A stretch of 64,000 bases of DNA from Myxococcales bacterium UBA1660 (GTDB lineage: Bacteria; Myxococcota_A; Polyangia; Polyangiales; Houyiibacteriaceae). This document shows positions 25,288 to 32,712 of this stretch, in pieces. Under the pieces are notes generated by a model. The model made no database searches. It saw only the letters and a program-made list of their open reading frames with translations, and was not told where the DNA came from. Each line of letters opens with the position of its first letter. Positions within the stretch are counted from its first letter, which is position 1. The stretch spans positions 1-64,000 of the forward strand of contig DCLA01000061.1 of assembly GCA_002320815.1 (NCBI GenBank), read 5' to 3'. Both the position numbers and the translations under genes were made by a program.

Positions 25288-25416
25288 GGCGGAACCTCTC
25301 GGAAAAGTGACTCGGTGGGGACACGCGACCTGCGTGTCCGCGGGTCCCTGTATGGGCCAAGCGTGCAAAACACGCAACGATGTTCTTGGGGTCGCGATGG
25401 GCGGAGCCGCCTGATG

Positions 25417-25422
25417 TATGCT
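25417..25422 (+). promoter_or_regulatory. -10 hexamer (TATGCT), near-leaderless spacing
   Basis: TATGCT ends eight bases before the ATG at 25431. No Shine-Dalgarno sequence intervenes. Confidence 0.4.
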
Positions 25423-25430
25423 CCGCGGCG

Positions 25431-25979
25431 ATGATGCCCTACCCGTTCCGCGCGTCGCTCTTCGCGGCGCTCCTCCTCGCGCTGGCCTCCTGTGGCGGCG
25501 GTGACACCACCGCCGAGGGCGACGAGCTCTCCGAAGGCGGCGAGGACGATGGCTGGGGCGACGACTGGGACGACGAGGATCCCGAGGTGGAGTCCCACCA
25601 CGGCGCGGTCGAGTCCCTGGGCATCAGCGGCCCCGATCAGCCCTGGGACGACATGAACGCCGAGGAGCGCGAGTGGTACATGATCGGCAAGGTCCTGCCG
25701 ATCATGAAGGAGCTCTTCGCGGAGCACGACGCCGACCGCTGGGGCAGCGGCTACGGCTGCGAGACCTGCCACGGCGACGACATGCAGGCCCGGGAGTACG
25801 CCATGCCGCCCACCGCCTCCTACCGCGTGCCCGAGCCGGGCAGCGCCGCGTGGACCTCGATGGAGGGCATCTTCGGCGAGACGGTGACCTTCATGGCCGA
25901 GACCGTCACGCCGACCATGGGCACCCTCCTCGGCGAGGAGGAGTACACCTGCTTCCACTGCCACCCCCGGGCCGAGTAA
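25431..25979 (+). CDS. Diheme c-type cytochrome lipoprotein
   Basis: 182 residues. A signal peptide ends in ALASC (Cys21). A highly acidic, Asp/Glu/Gly-rich linker (25-60) is followed by a helical domain with two c-heme motifs: CETCH at 110-114 and CFHCH at 174-178, only a few residues from the C-terminus. Methionines nearby (DDMQ, MAET, MGTL) could be distal ligands. Likely a lipid-anchored periplasmic or surface electron carrier; I cannot match it to a named cytochrome family. Neighbours are the divergent ferredoxin gene and, four bases downstream, the MtfA-type peptidase gene, which is probably co-transcribed. Confidence 0.85.
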   Translation: MMPYPFRASLFAALLLALASCGGGDTTAEGDELSEGGEDDGWGDDWDDEDPEVESHHGAVESLGISGPDQPWDDMNAEEREWYMIGKVLPIMKELFAEHDADRWGSGYGCETCHGDDMQAREYAMPPTASYRVPEPGSAAWTSMEGIFGETVTFMAETVTPTMGTLLGEEEYTCFHCHPRAE

Positions 25980-25983
25980 GCGC

Positions 25984-26823
25984 TTGCGAAATCTCGTCGT
26001 ACGGATCGTCGCCGGCGTCCTCGCCGCCGCGGCGCTGGCGGCCCTCGGCGTGCATCGGGACAAGACCTGGCCCCTCGTGGTCGCCGGGCTCTTCCTCGTG
26101 CTCTATCTGGGCCTGGTGATGCGCCGACCGCTCCGGCGGATCCGCGCCGTGTCGCGCCCCTTTCCGCCCGCGTGGCGGAAGCTCCTCGAGGAGAACGTGG
26201 GCTTCTACGAAGAGCTCGACGCCGCGGGCCGGAAGCACTTCGAGCGCAACGTGGCCCTGCTGGTCGCGGACCACGAGTTCGAGCCGGTGGAGGGCGTGGA
26301 GCTCGACGACGAGCTGCGCGTCCTCTCCGTCGCGGGGGCCGCGGTGATCTTCCACCACCTGGGCATCGAGCCGCGGGTGCGGCGCACCATCCTGCTCTAC
26401 CCCGACCACTTCGATGACGCGTACGACGTGTCGAAGCACGGCGAGATCATGGGCATGGTGCACCGCCAGGGTCCCATCGTGTTCTCCCGGCGCGCCCTGC
26501 GGAACGGCTGGAACAGCAAGACCGACGGCAGCAACGTGTGCATCCACGAGTGGGCCCACGTGCTGGACATGGACGACGGCTTCGCGGACGGCATCCCGGT
26601 CCTGGCGGGCGACACCGAGCACTGGGACGAGGTCCTCAAGGAGGAGCTCGAGCGGGTCCGCAAGGGGCGCTCGGCCCTGCGCGCCTACGCGGGCACCAAC
26701 CGGGCGGAGCTCTTCGCGTGCGCGGCGGAGGCATTCTTCGAGCGACCGGGCCCCCTGAAGAAGAAGGACGGCGAGCTCTACGAGCTCCTCTGCGAGGCCT
26801 TCGGCTTCGACCCCCTGGCCTGA
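25984..26823 (+). CDS. mtfA: MtfA-type zinc peptidase with N-terminal membrane helices
   Basis: 279 residues. The M90/MtfA metallopeptidase signature is present: HEWAH (His188, Glu189, His192) with the following LDMDDG, and the third-ligand region NRAELFACAAEAFFERP. In E. coli, MtfA binds the repressor Mlc and so influences glucose phosphotransferase expression; that role is not established in myxobacteria. Unlike E. coli MtfA, this protein begins with two hydrophobic helices (residues about 5-46), so it should be membrane-anchored. The start is TTG at 25984, four bases after the cytochrome stop; no better start exists upstream. It is probably in an operon with the diheme lipoprotein. Confidence 0.88.
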   Translation: MRNLVVRIVAGVLAAAALAALGVHRDKTWPLVVAGLFLVLYLGLVMRRPLRRIRAVSRPFPPAWRKLLEENVGFYEELDAAGRKHFERNVALLVADHEFEPVEGVELDDELRVLSVAGAAVIFHHLGIEPRVRRTILLYPDHFDDAYDVSKHGEIMGMVHRQGPIVFSRRALRNGWNSKTDGSNVCIHEWAHVLDMDDGFADGIPVLAGDTEHWDEVLKEELERVRKGRSALRAYAGTNRAELFACAAEAFFERPGPLKKKDGELYELLCEAFGFDPLA

Positions 26824-26858
26824 CTCACCCTTTGTCGGGCCCCGGACCCGTTTCCTGC

Positions 26859-26864
26859 TATGGG
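26859..26864 (+). promoter_or_regulatory. -10-like hexamer (TATGGG), leaderless spacing
   Basis: TATGGG ends seven bases before the ATG at 26872. The last base deviates from TAnnnT, so confidence is low. Confidence 0.3.
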
Positions 26865-26871
26865 CAGGGGG

Positions 26872-28359
26872 ATGGGCCAGAAGATCGCCGCCGCTCTCCG
26901 TGCGCTCGGCATCCTCCTGGGGATCTGGGGGGTGCTGGGGGCCATCGCGTACTTCGCGGGGGTCATCCCGCCCGACGCGGAGCTCGCCGACGACGACTCG
27001 GCATCCGAGACCGAGGCCACGCCCGATCCCGAGACCGAGGTCGCCGAGGCCGCCCCCGCGGTCCCGGCCACCGACCCCGAGGTGGCCGGCGCGACGCCCG
27101 ACACCATCGGCCCGGTCGGCGAGGTCGCCACCGAGACCGCGGGCACCGAGGCCGCGACCGAGCCCGAGGCGACGCCCGCCTTCACCCGCCACGCGCGCGT
27201 CTGCGACTCGGTGGAGCACGCCCGGGTCGGCGTGGGCTCCGTCGTGGGCGACGCCAGCCCGGAGCGCATCGTCATCTGCGGCCGCAAGGCCCACGTCTTC
27301 GCGCCCACCGCGAGCGGCTACGCCCGGCTGGCCACGCTGACCCTGGAGGGCGACGCCCAGGTGCGCATGGCCCCGCCGGTCGTGGCCGACGTGAACGGCG
27401 ACGACCTGCAGGACCTGGTGCTCGGATGGACCCAGCTCGACGCCGAAGGCGGCCCCGACGGCGGCACCCTGCGCGTGATCGCCGGGGACCCCAGCGGCGG
27501 CTTCGGCGACACCGACGCGCTGGCCGCGCTCTCCGTCGTGGCCCTGGAAGCCACCGAGCTCGACGGGCGCCCCGGCGCCGACCTGGTGGCCCTGCACTGG
27601 GCCGACGGCTTCGGTCGCCGACCGAGCGAGGCCTATGTCTTCGCCGGTGGACCGAGCCCGCGCCGTCTGGCGCGCCGCCGCCTGCGCCACGACGGCGTGG
27701 CCGTGGCCGTGGCCGACCTGAACGCCGATGGGCACCTGGACCTGATCACCCTCGACGCCGAAGGCGCACAGATCGCCGACGGTGACGGCGCCGGCCGCTT
27801 CCCCCGCTTCCGCTCGGTGCCCCTCGAGGCCGGCCGGGACATCGTGGTCGTCCGAAGCGGGTCCACGGGCGCCGCCGAGGCCGACGAGTCCAGGGACGGA
27901 GACGGGGCCGACGGCGACGCCGACCCCGAGGAAAGCGCCGACCCCGAGGAAAGCGCCGAGCCCCCGGAGGCCGCCGCGCCGGTCGGCGACACCGTCTACC
28001 TCGTCGGCGACTCCGTGCTGCGCCTCCAGGGTGAGGCCGAGCCCACCACCCTCGCCGCACCCCACGGGATCCTCCGCGCCCTGGCCGGCCCCGAGGGCGC
28101 GCTGGTGGCCATGACCCGGCAGCGGGTGGCCCTCGTCGGTGACGGCACCGACCGGACCGTGGTGGACCTCCCCGGTACCTTCCGACCGGCGGACATCGCA
28201 TTGCTCGAGGGGCGCACGCTGCTCGTGCTCGGCCGGACCGCCGGCGGCTGGGAGCTCCTGGAGACCGAGCTCGGCGAGGGCACCGCCCGCCTGGCGCCGG
28301 GCACCGAGGCCGCGCGTCCCGAAGACGCTCCCCTGGTCCTCGATCTCGTGCTCCACTGA
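26872..28359 (+). CDS. Membrane-anchored FG-GAP/VCBS-repeat protein
   Basis: 495 residues. An uncleaved N-terminal helix (about residues 5-30) is followed by a long Pro/Glu/Thr/Ala-rich linker (about 35-100). The body is a beta-propeller-like domain with VCBS-type loops (DVNGDDLQD, DLNADGHLD). A second acidic low-complexity insertion interrupts it: the near-perfect repeat ADPEESADPEESAEPPE, around residue 350. No catalytic residues are recognisable. An ATG 12 bases upstream is an alternative start; 26872 is favoured by spacing to a -10-like hexamer. The outer-membrane protein gene starts four bases after its stop, so the two are probably co-expressed and may work together at the envelope. Confidence 0.78.
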   Translation: MGQKIAAALRALGILLGIWGVLGAIAYFAGVIPPDAELADDDSASETEATPDPETEVAEAAPAVPATDPEVAGATPDTIGPVGEVATETAGTEAATEPEATPAFTRHARVCDSVEHARVGVGSVVGDASPERIVICGRKAHVFAPTASGYARLATLTLEGDAQVRMAPPVVADVNGDDLQDLVLGWTQLDAEGGPDGGTLRVIAGDPSGGFGDTDALAALSVVALEATELDGRPGADLVALHWADGFGRRPSEAYVFAGGPSPRRLARRRLRHDGVAVAVADLNADGHLDLITLDAEGAQIADGDGAGRFPRFRSVPLEAGRDIVVVRSGSTGAAEADESRDGDGADGDADPEESADPEESAEPPEAAAPVGDTVYLVGDSVLRLQGEAEPTTLAAPHGILRALAGPEGALVAMTRQRVALVGDGTDRTVVDLPGTFRPADIALLEGRTLLVLGRTAGGWELLETELGEGTARLAPGTEAARPEDAPLVLDLVLH

Positions 28360-28362
28360 GCC

Positions 28363-29247
28363 GTGCGGAGCGCTCTCCTCGTCCTGGTCCTGCTCGGCTC
28401 GACGGCGTCGGGCGCCCACGCCCAATGGACCCCCGAGCCCGGGCACGGCTACCTCAAGGTCTGGGTGAAGTGGCTCCAGGGCTTCCAGTACGTGAACGCC
28501 CAGGGCGAGCACTTCGCCTACCAGAACTACAGCGAGATCTTCCTGGCCACCTACGGCGACGTGGGCCTCACCGATGGCCTCGCCCTCTTCTGGCACACGG
28601 ACGTCGTCCGCTCCTTCATGTTGCGGGATCCCGTCGAGGATCGGCTCCGCGGGCACGTCACCGGCGGCGACCCCGCCCTGGGCCTGCGCTGGCGCTTCCT
28701 CCTCCGGGACCGGCTGGCGGCGTCGCTCACCGGGTCGGTGCGCGCCCCGCTGATCCAGCGCACCGACGAGCGGCAGGTCGTCTACGAGCGCGACCCGGGG
28801 TCGGACGGCGTCTACGATCGCGTCGGCGGCCTCCGGATCGGCGCGGGCACGTGGGATCTCACCGCCGGCGTGAAGGTCGGCTACGCCTTCGACCGCTGGC
28901 ACCTCGGCGGCAGCGTGGCTTACCAAGCGCGCTTGAAGGGCTTCGACGACCGCATCCTCTGGAGCCTGGAGGCCGGCCTCACCCTGAGCGACCGATGGGG
29001 CGGCACCCTCCGCGCCAACGGCGCGCACTCGTTCTCGCCGATCCGCGGCGACGCGGACGACCCCCCGCCCGCCGACACCCCCAGCGGCATCGGCAATGGC
29101 GTGAGCTGGATGGGCATGGCGGTGGAGCTCGACTACGAGATGAAGCCCACCTGGTACCTCGGCCTGACCCTCGAAGGCGGCCTCGGCCTGCTCCGCAGCC
29201 AGACCGGCGGCCCGGTGACGTCTCTCAGCGTCTCCCACGTCTACTGA
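28363..29247 (+). CDS. Outer-membrane beta-barrel protein
   Basis: 294 residues. A signal peptide (cleavage near SGAHAQ, residue 20) is followed by alternating amphipathic strands (VWVKWLQGFQYVNA, AGVKVGYAFDRWHLG, GLTLSDRWGGTLRANG). It ends in the aromatic residue of SHVY, typical of barrels inserted by BamA. Length suggests roughly 10-14 strands; no family can be named. The GTG start lies four bases after the stop of the FG-GAP membrane protein, indicating an operon. There is a 111-base gap to the following gene with no terminator visible. Confidence 0.8.
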   Translation: MRSALLVLVLLGSTASGAHAQWTPEPGHGYLKVWVKWLQGFQYVNAQGEHFAYQNYSEIFLATYGDVGLTDGLALFWHTDVVRSFMLRDPVEDRLRGHVTGGDPALGLRWRFLLRDRLAASLTGSVRAPLIQRTDERQVVYERDPGSDGVYDRVGGLRIGAGTWDLTAGVKVGYAFDRWHLGGSVAYQARLKGFDDRILWSLEAGLTLSDRWGGTLRANGAHSFSPIRGDADDPPPADTPSGIGNGVSWMGMAVELDYEMKPTWYLGLTLEGGLGLLRSQTGGPVTSLSVSHVY

Positions 29248-29358
29248 CGATTTCGAGGGAGTTCACGGCTTCCGATGGAGGTCGACCCAAACGAGATCGA
29301 TTGGCCGTTCGCCGTGATTCGGTGCGGCCGTTCGACAGCGAGCCGACCTAGTCGCTCG

Positions 29359-30120
29359 TCACCGACCGAAGTAGAAGCCGGCACCAAAACTGAGCTCCCG
29401 CCCAATGGCCGCGTCGAACAATGCGGTGAGGTCGACGTAGACGGGGCCGTAGCGGACACCGAGGCGGAGCCCGAACCCCCACGGGCTCCGTCCCTCCCAC
29501 CCGGTGACGTACCGCTGCAGCTCGAGCTCGGTGAAGGACACGAGGCCCCCCGTGACCTCGGTTTGATAGATCAGCCCGAGCGACGCTCCCATCGCATCGG
29601 TGCGCTCTCGCTGCTCGAGCATGTCGGGGTCACCCAGCGTGTCGTGAACGTAGCGGCCCCCAACGTAGAACCCGAGCACATAGGGGGTGTGCGATGGCGG
29701 CACCCGCCACCGCTCGGTCGTCACCGTGGCGGCGCAAATACCGAGCCCGTAGTAGCAACGCCCGTTCGATACGCTCGTCCGCTCGCGGTAGCCGTCGTCG
29801 TACTCGGTGCCGTGACCATAGATGCCGACACGCACCTGACCAACGACTGGAAAACCGGCGACCCCAGGAGCCCGGAACCCGTCGGCTCGCGCAGCGGCGT
29901 AGAAGCCCGTCTTCCCAGGCCTTCCGACCATCATCCGGGCCCCTAGGTGGAAACCGTGGCGAAAGGCGTCCTCTTCTCGAGGCAGGTGGTCGTGCCCCCA
30001 TGTCGTCAGCCGCCAGCCTCCGTCGATGCTCCAATCGACTTGCGCCTGAGCTTCCACCTGCGCTGGCGCGAAGGACGTTGCGGCAACGAGGGCCGCTGCG
30101 ACGAACATGGACGTGTGCAT
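29359..30120 (-). CDS. Probable outer-membrane beta-barrel protein
   Basis: 253 residues with a signal peptide (AQVEAQAQ cleavage near residue 25) and repeated amphipathic strands (GGWRLTTWGHD, FYVGGRYVHDT, FGLRLGVRYGPVYVD). It ends in GAGFYFGR, the near-C-terminal Phe expected for a barrel. Two cysteines (CYYGLGIC) may form a loop disulfide. By eye the gene and its flanks (29250-30240) are less GC-rich than the neighbours, with more A/T-ending codons, which could mean recent transfer or relaxed selection. No Shine-Dalgarno sequence precedes the ATG; an AT-rich stretch with a TATAAG-like box lies 40-46 bases upstream. Confidence 0.68.
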   Translation of the reverse strand: MHTSMFVAAALVAATSFAPAQVEAQAQVDWSIDGGWRLTTWGHDHLPREEDAFRHGFHLGARMMVGRPGKTGFYAAARADGFRAPGVAGFPVVGQVRVGIYGHGTEYDDGYRERTSVSNGRCYYGLGICAATVTTERWRVPPSHTPYVLGFYVGGRYVHDTLGDPDMLEQRERTDAMGASLGLIYQTEVTGGLVSFTELELQRYVTGWEGRSPWGFGLRLGVRYGPVYVDLTALFDAAIGRELSFGAGFYFGR

Positions 30121-30237
30121 GACGGACAGGCTGCATCGAGCCCATGCCGTATTGCAACACTTATACCGTCACAGCAGAATAGCGGGCCGCACTAGACGGG
30201 ACCTCGCGTTGTCACGAGGGTCACTCTCCGGACGCGC

Positions 30238-30912
30238 TCAGGCGGGGAGGCCGAGCATGCGCATCGACATCGCCACCAAATACTCCTCGAAGCGGGTGTC
30301 GTCGGTGGTGCCGGTGAGCACCCCGCGCTCCTCGTCGCTCATCAGGGCGAAGCGCGTGAGCGCCAGGGAGACGGCCTGGACCGTGAGCGGGATGTCTTCG
30401 GCTTCGATGCCCACGTGTTCGGCGAGCACCTTGGCGGCGCTGCCGATGAGCGAGCCCAGCATGGGCATGCGCCGGTGGGCGGGGAGCTCGCCGCTGACGG
30501 TGTTGGTGATCAGCCGGAGCTGGAGCAGTGAGGGCTCCTCGCGCACGAAGCGGTAGAAGGCGCGGATGGGCGGCTCGATGAGCGCGCGACCGGTGCGCGG
30601 GGGCTTCGCCGAGAGGGCCTCGGTGATCAGTCGCGCGCCCAGCGCCTTCATGCGCTGGTGGTACTCGTCGAGGCAGGCCTCGAGCAGCGTGTCCTTCTTG
30701 GGGAAGTAGTACTGCAGGGTCCCCAGGCTGACCTCGGCGCGCTCGGCCACTTGGCGCATGGAGATCGCGGTGGGCGGACTCGCGGTCCGGATCTCGTCGA
30801 CGGCCGCCTGGAGGATGCGGTCGTAGGTCTCGGCGGAGTCGGCGTCGGGGGGTCGGGCCACGGGGTCTCGGGGAGGCTGGCTGAGAGGGGAGGACACCGG
30901 GGGAGCCACCAC
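30238..30912 (-). CDS. TetR/AcrR-family transcriptional regulator
   Basis: 224 residues. The N-terminal 30 residues are Pro-rich and probably disordered. The DNA-binding domain follows with the TetR helix-turn-helix (SMRQVAERAEVSLGTLQYYF, around residues 51-70) and the usual KDTLLEACL continuation. The remaining 140 residues form the helical ligand-binding and dimerisation domain. It lies next to a complete RND efflux operon transcribed divergently, so local repression of that operon is the obvious hypothesis. The GTG start at 30912 is preceded by GGGGGAG; a second GTG follows directly. The small Cys-repeat lipoprotein gene ends 18 bases upstream and is probably in the same transcript. Confidence 0.9.
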   Translation of the reverse strand: MVAPPVSSPLSQPPRDPVARPPDADSAETYDRILQAAVDEIRTASPPTAISMRQVAERAEVSLGTLQYYFPKKDTLLEACLDEYHQRMKALGARLITEALSAKPPRTGRALIEPPIRAFYRFVREEPSLLQLRLITNTVSGELPAHRRMPMLGSLIGSAAKVLAEHVGIEAEDIPLTVQAVSLALTRFALMSDEERGVLTGTTDDTRFEEYLVAMSMRMLGLPA

Positions 30913-30930
30913 GACTCCCCCGGCGCGAGC

Positions 30931-31353
30931 TCAGCGGGGGCCGCAGTCGGCGCAGTCGGTGCCGAGCGCGCAGACGTCGTACTCGGAGTTCGGGCCGCCG
31001 TCATCACATTCGCCGTCGTTGGCGCTGTCGCAGGTGTTGGAGCAGCCGCCGCTGCCCGCAGCCGCCGGCTCCTGGGCCGGGCGCGCGCCGCAGTCGGCGC
31101 AGTCGGTGCCCCAGGCGCAGACGTCGAACTCGGAGCCCGGGCCCCCGTCGTCGCAGTCGCCGTCGTTGGCGCTGTCGCAGGTGTTGGTGCAGAGGGTGCC
31201 CTCCGCGGCCGGAGCGGCCGCAGCGGGCGCAGCCTCGGCTGCGGGGGCCGCTTCGGCGGACGGAGCGGGCGTCGGGGCGGCGGCCGGCTCGGCCTCCTCG
31301 GATCCACAGGCGGCGAGAGCGAGGCAGAGGGCGAGGGTCTTGGCGATCTTCAT
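30931..31353 (-). CDS. Small lipoprotein with two Cys-rich Asp/Gly repeats
   Basis: 140 residues. Signal peptide MKIAKTLALCLALAAC, then an Ala/Pro/Glu-rich linker of about 40 residues. Two copies follow of a roughly 36-residue module: C-x-NTCDSANDG-x-CDDGGP-x-SE-x-DVCA-x-GTDCADCG. The Asp-rich DGxCDDGGP loop with surrounding cysteines looks like a calcium-binding, disulfide-stabilised mini-domain, resembling modules also seen in eukaryotic surface proteins. AAGGA precedes two consecutive ATGs (31356 and 31353); the second has the better spacing. It is divergent from the RND efflux operon and upstream of the TetR gene in the same direction. Confidence 0.83.
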   Translation of the reverse strand: MKIAKTLALCLALAACGSEEAEPAAAPTPAPSAEAAPAAEAAPAAAAPAAEGTLCTNTCDSANDGDCDDGGPGSEFDVCAWGTDCADCGARPAQEPAAAGSGGCSNTCDSANDGECDDGGPNSEYDVCALGTDCADCGPR

Positions 31354-31430
31354 CATGAGTCCTTGGTGGGGGGTTCGCGTCGGTCTACGTACCACCCCGC
31401 CAAGCCTTCCCCGCCCCGAATCGGTCACCG

Positions 31431-31436
31431 TATGAG
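31431..31436 (+). promoter_or_regulatory. -10-like hexamer (TATGAG), leaderless spacing
   Basis: TATGAG ends seven bases before the ATG at 31444 in the region divergent from the lipoprotein/TetR pair. If real, this is the promoter of the efflux operon. Confidence 0.3.
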
Positions 31437-31443
31437 GCACACG

Positions 31444-32712
31444 ATGGGGGGCACGCGCCTCGACGCGCGGCGGGGGGGCCGCCATGCTCGGGACCTCGTG
31501 ACCGTCCCGCCCGACGCCCCGCCTCCCCGCCGCCGCGCGCGCTGGATCCTCTTGGTTCCGGTGGCGATCCTGGTGCTCGCCGGCGCGCGGTGGCTCATGC
31601 AGGACGGCGCCGAGGCCCCGCGACGCACGGGCGGCGCGGCACCGGTGGAGGTCGCGCCCGTGCGGATCGGGGCGATCGCCGCGGTCCGCGAGCTCACCGG
31701 GACCCTGGAGCCCTCGGCGCAGGCGATCGTCGCCGCCGAACTCGCCGGCACCGTGCTCGAGGTCCACGCCGTGCTCGCCGACCAGGTCGCGCCCGAGGAG
31801 ATCCTCGCGGTCATCGACGATCGCGAGGCGCGCCAGATCGCCGCCGCCGCCCGCGCCTCGCTGGCCGTCGCCCGGGCCCGGGTGCGCGCCGCCGAGAGCG
31901 TCCTGGCCACCGCGCAGCGCGCCCGCGGTCGCTCCGAAGCCCTGGGCGAGCGGGGCATCGCCAGCGACACCAGCCGGGAGACCGCCCAGGCCGCCGTGAC
32001 CGAGGCCGAGGCCGCCCTGGCCGTCGCCCAGGCCGAGGTCGCCCGCGCCCAGGCCGATGCCTCCGCCGCGCGCCTGCAGGTGGAGCGCGCCCGGGTGCGC
32101 GGCCGGTGGAGCGACGACGCCGGCCCGCGCCGGGTGGCCGAACGCGCGGTCGACGAGGGCGCGCGGGTCGCGGTGGGCGACGCGCTCTTCACCCTGGTCG
32201 ACGTGGACCCGCTGCTCCTGGTGGTGCGGGTCACCCCCGAGGACTACGCCGGCATCGCCCCCGGCCAGTCGGTGACCCTCCGCGCCGCGGGCGGCGCCGA
32301 AGCGGAGGGCACCGTGGCCCGGATCGCGCCCGGCTTCGACGCCGAGTCGCGCCAAGCCCGGGTGGAGATCGAAGTGGCCAACCCGGACGGCGCGCTCCGT
32401 CCGGGCACCTTCGTGCGCTCCCAGGCCGTGCTGCGGACCCTGGAGGACGCCACGCTGATCCCCGAAGAAGCGCTGACCCGCCGTGACGGCCAGGACGTGG
32501 TCTTCGTCGTCGACGGTGAGACGGCGCGGATGGTCCCGGTGACGATCCGCCTGCGCGCGGGCGGCGAGGTCGCCGTAGAGGCCGCCCCCGGCCTCGAGGG
32601 GCAGGTGGTCACGTTGGGCCAGCAGCGCCTCGACGAAGGCGCGGCCGTGCGCATCGCTGGCACCCGCGAGCCCGGGGACACCGCGGACGCCGACGAGGAG
32701 CCCGCCGAGTGA
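31444..32712 (+). CDS. RND efflux periplasmic adaptor (membrane fusion protein)
   Basis: 422 residues with one N-terminal membrane helix (WILLVPVAILVLAGA), a biotinyl-lipoyl-like half (EPSAQAIVAAELAGTVLEV), a long Ala-rich alpha-hairpin (about residues 130-230) and the beta-barrel and membrane-proximal domains (VRVTPEDYAGIAPGQ, RPGTFVRSQAVL, IPEEALTRRDGQDVVFVV). It links the inner-membrane pump to the outer-membrane factor. Start choice is uncertain: ATG 31444 fits a leaderless -10, ATG 31432 is 12 bases upstream, and GTG 31498 would place the membrane helix nearer the N-terminus. Its TGA overlaps the GTG of the pump gene. It is the first gene of a three-gene operon. Confidence 0.88.
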   Translation: MGGTRLDARRGGRHARDLVTVPPDAPPPRRRARWILLVPVAILVLAGARWLMQDGAEAPRRTGGAAPVEVAPVRIGAIAAVRELTGTLEPSAQAIVAAELAGTVLEVHAVLADQVAPEEILAVIDDREARQIAAAARASLAVARARVRAAESVLATAQRARGRSEALGERGIASDTSRETAQAAVTEAEAALAVAQAEVARAQADASAARLQVERARVRGRWSDDAGPRRVAERAVDEGARVAVGDALFTLVDVDPLLLVVRVTPEDYAGIAPGQSVTLRAAGGAEAEGTVARIAPGFDAESRQARVEIEVANPDGALRPGTFVRSQAVLRTLEDATLIPEEALTRRDGQDVVFVVDGETARMVPVTIRLRAGGEVAVEAAPGLEGQVVTLGQQRLDEGAAVRIAGTREPGDTADADEEPAE

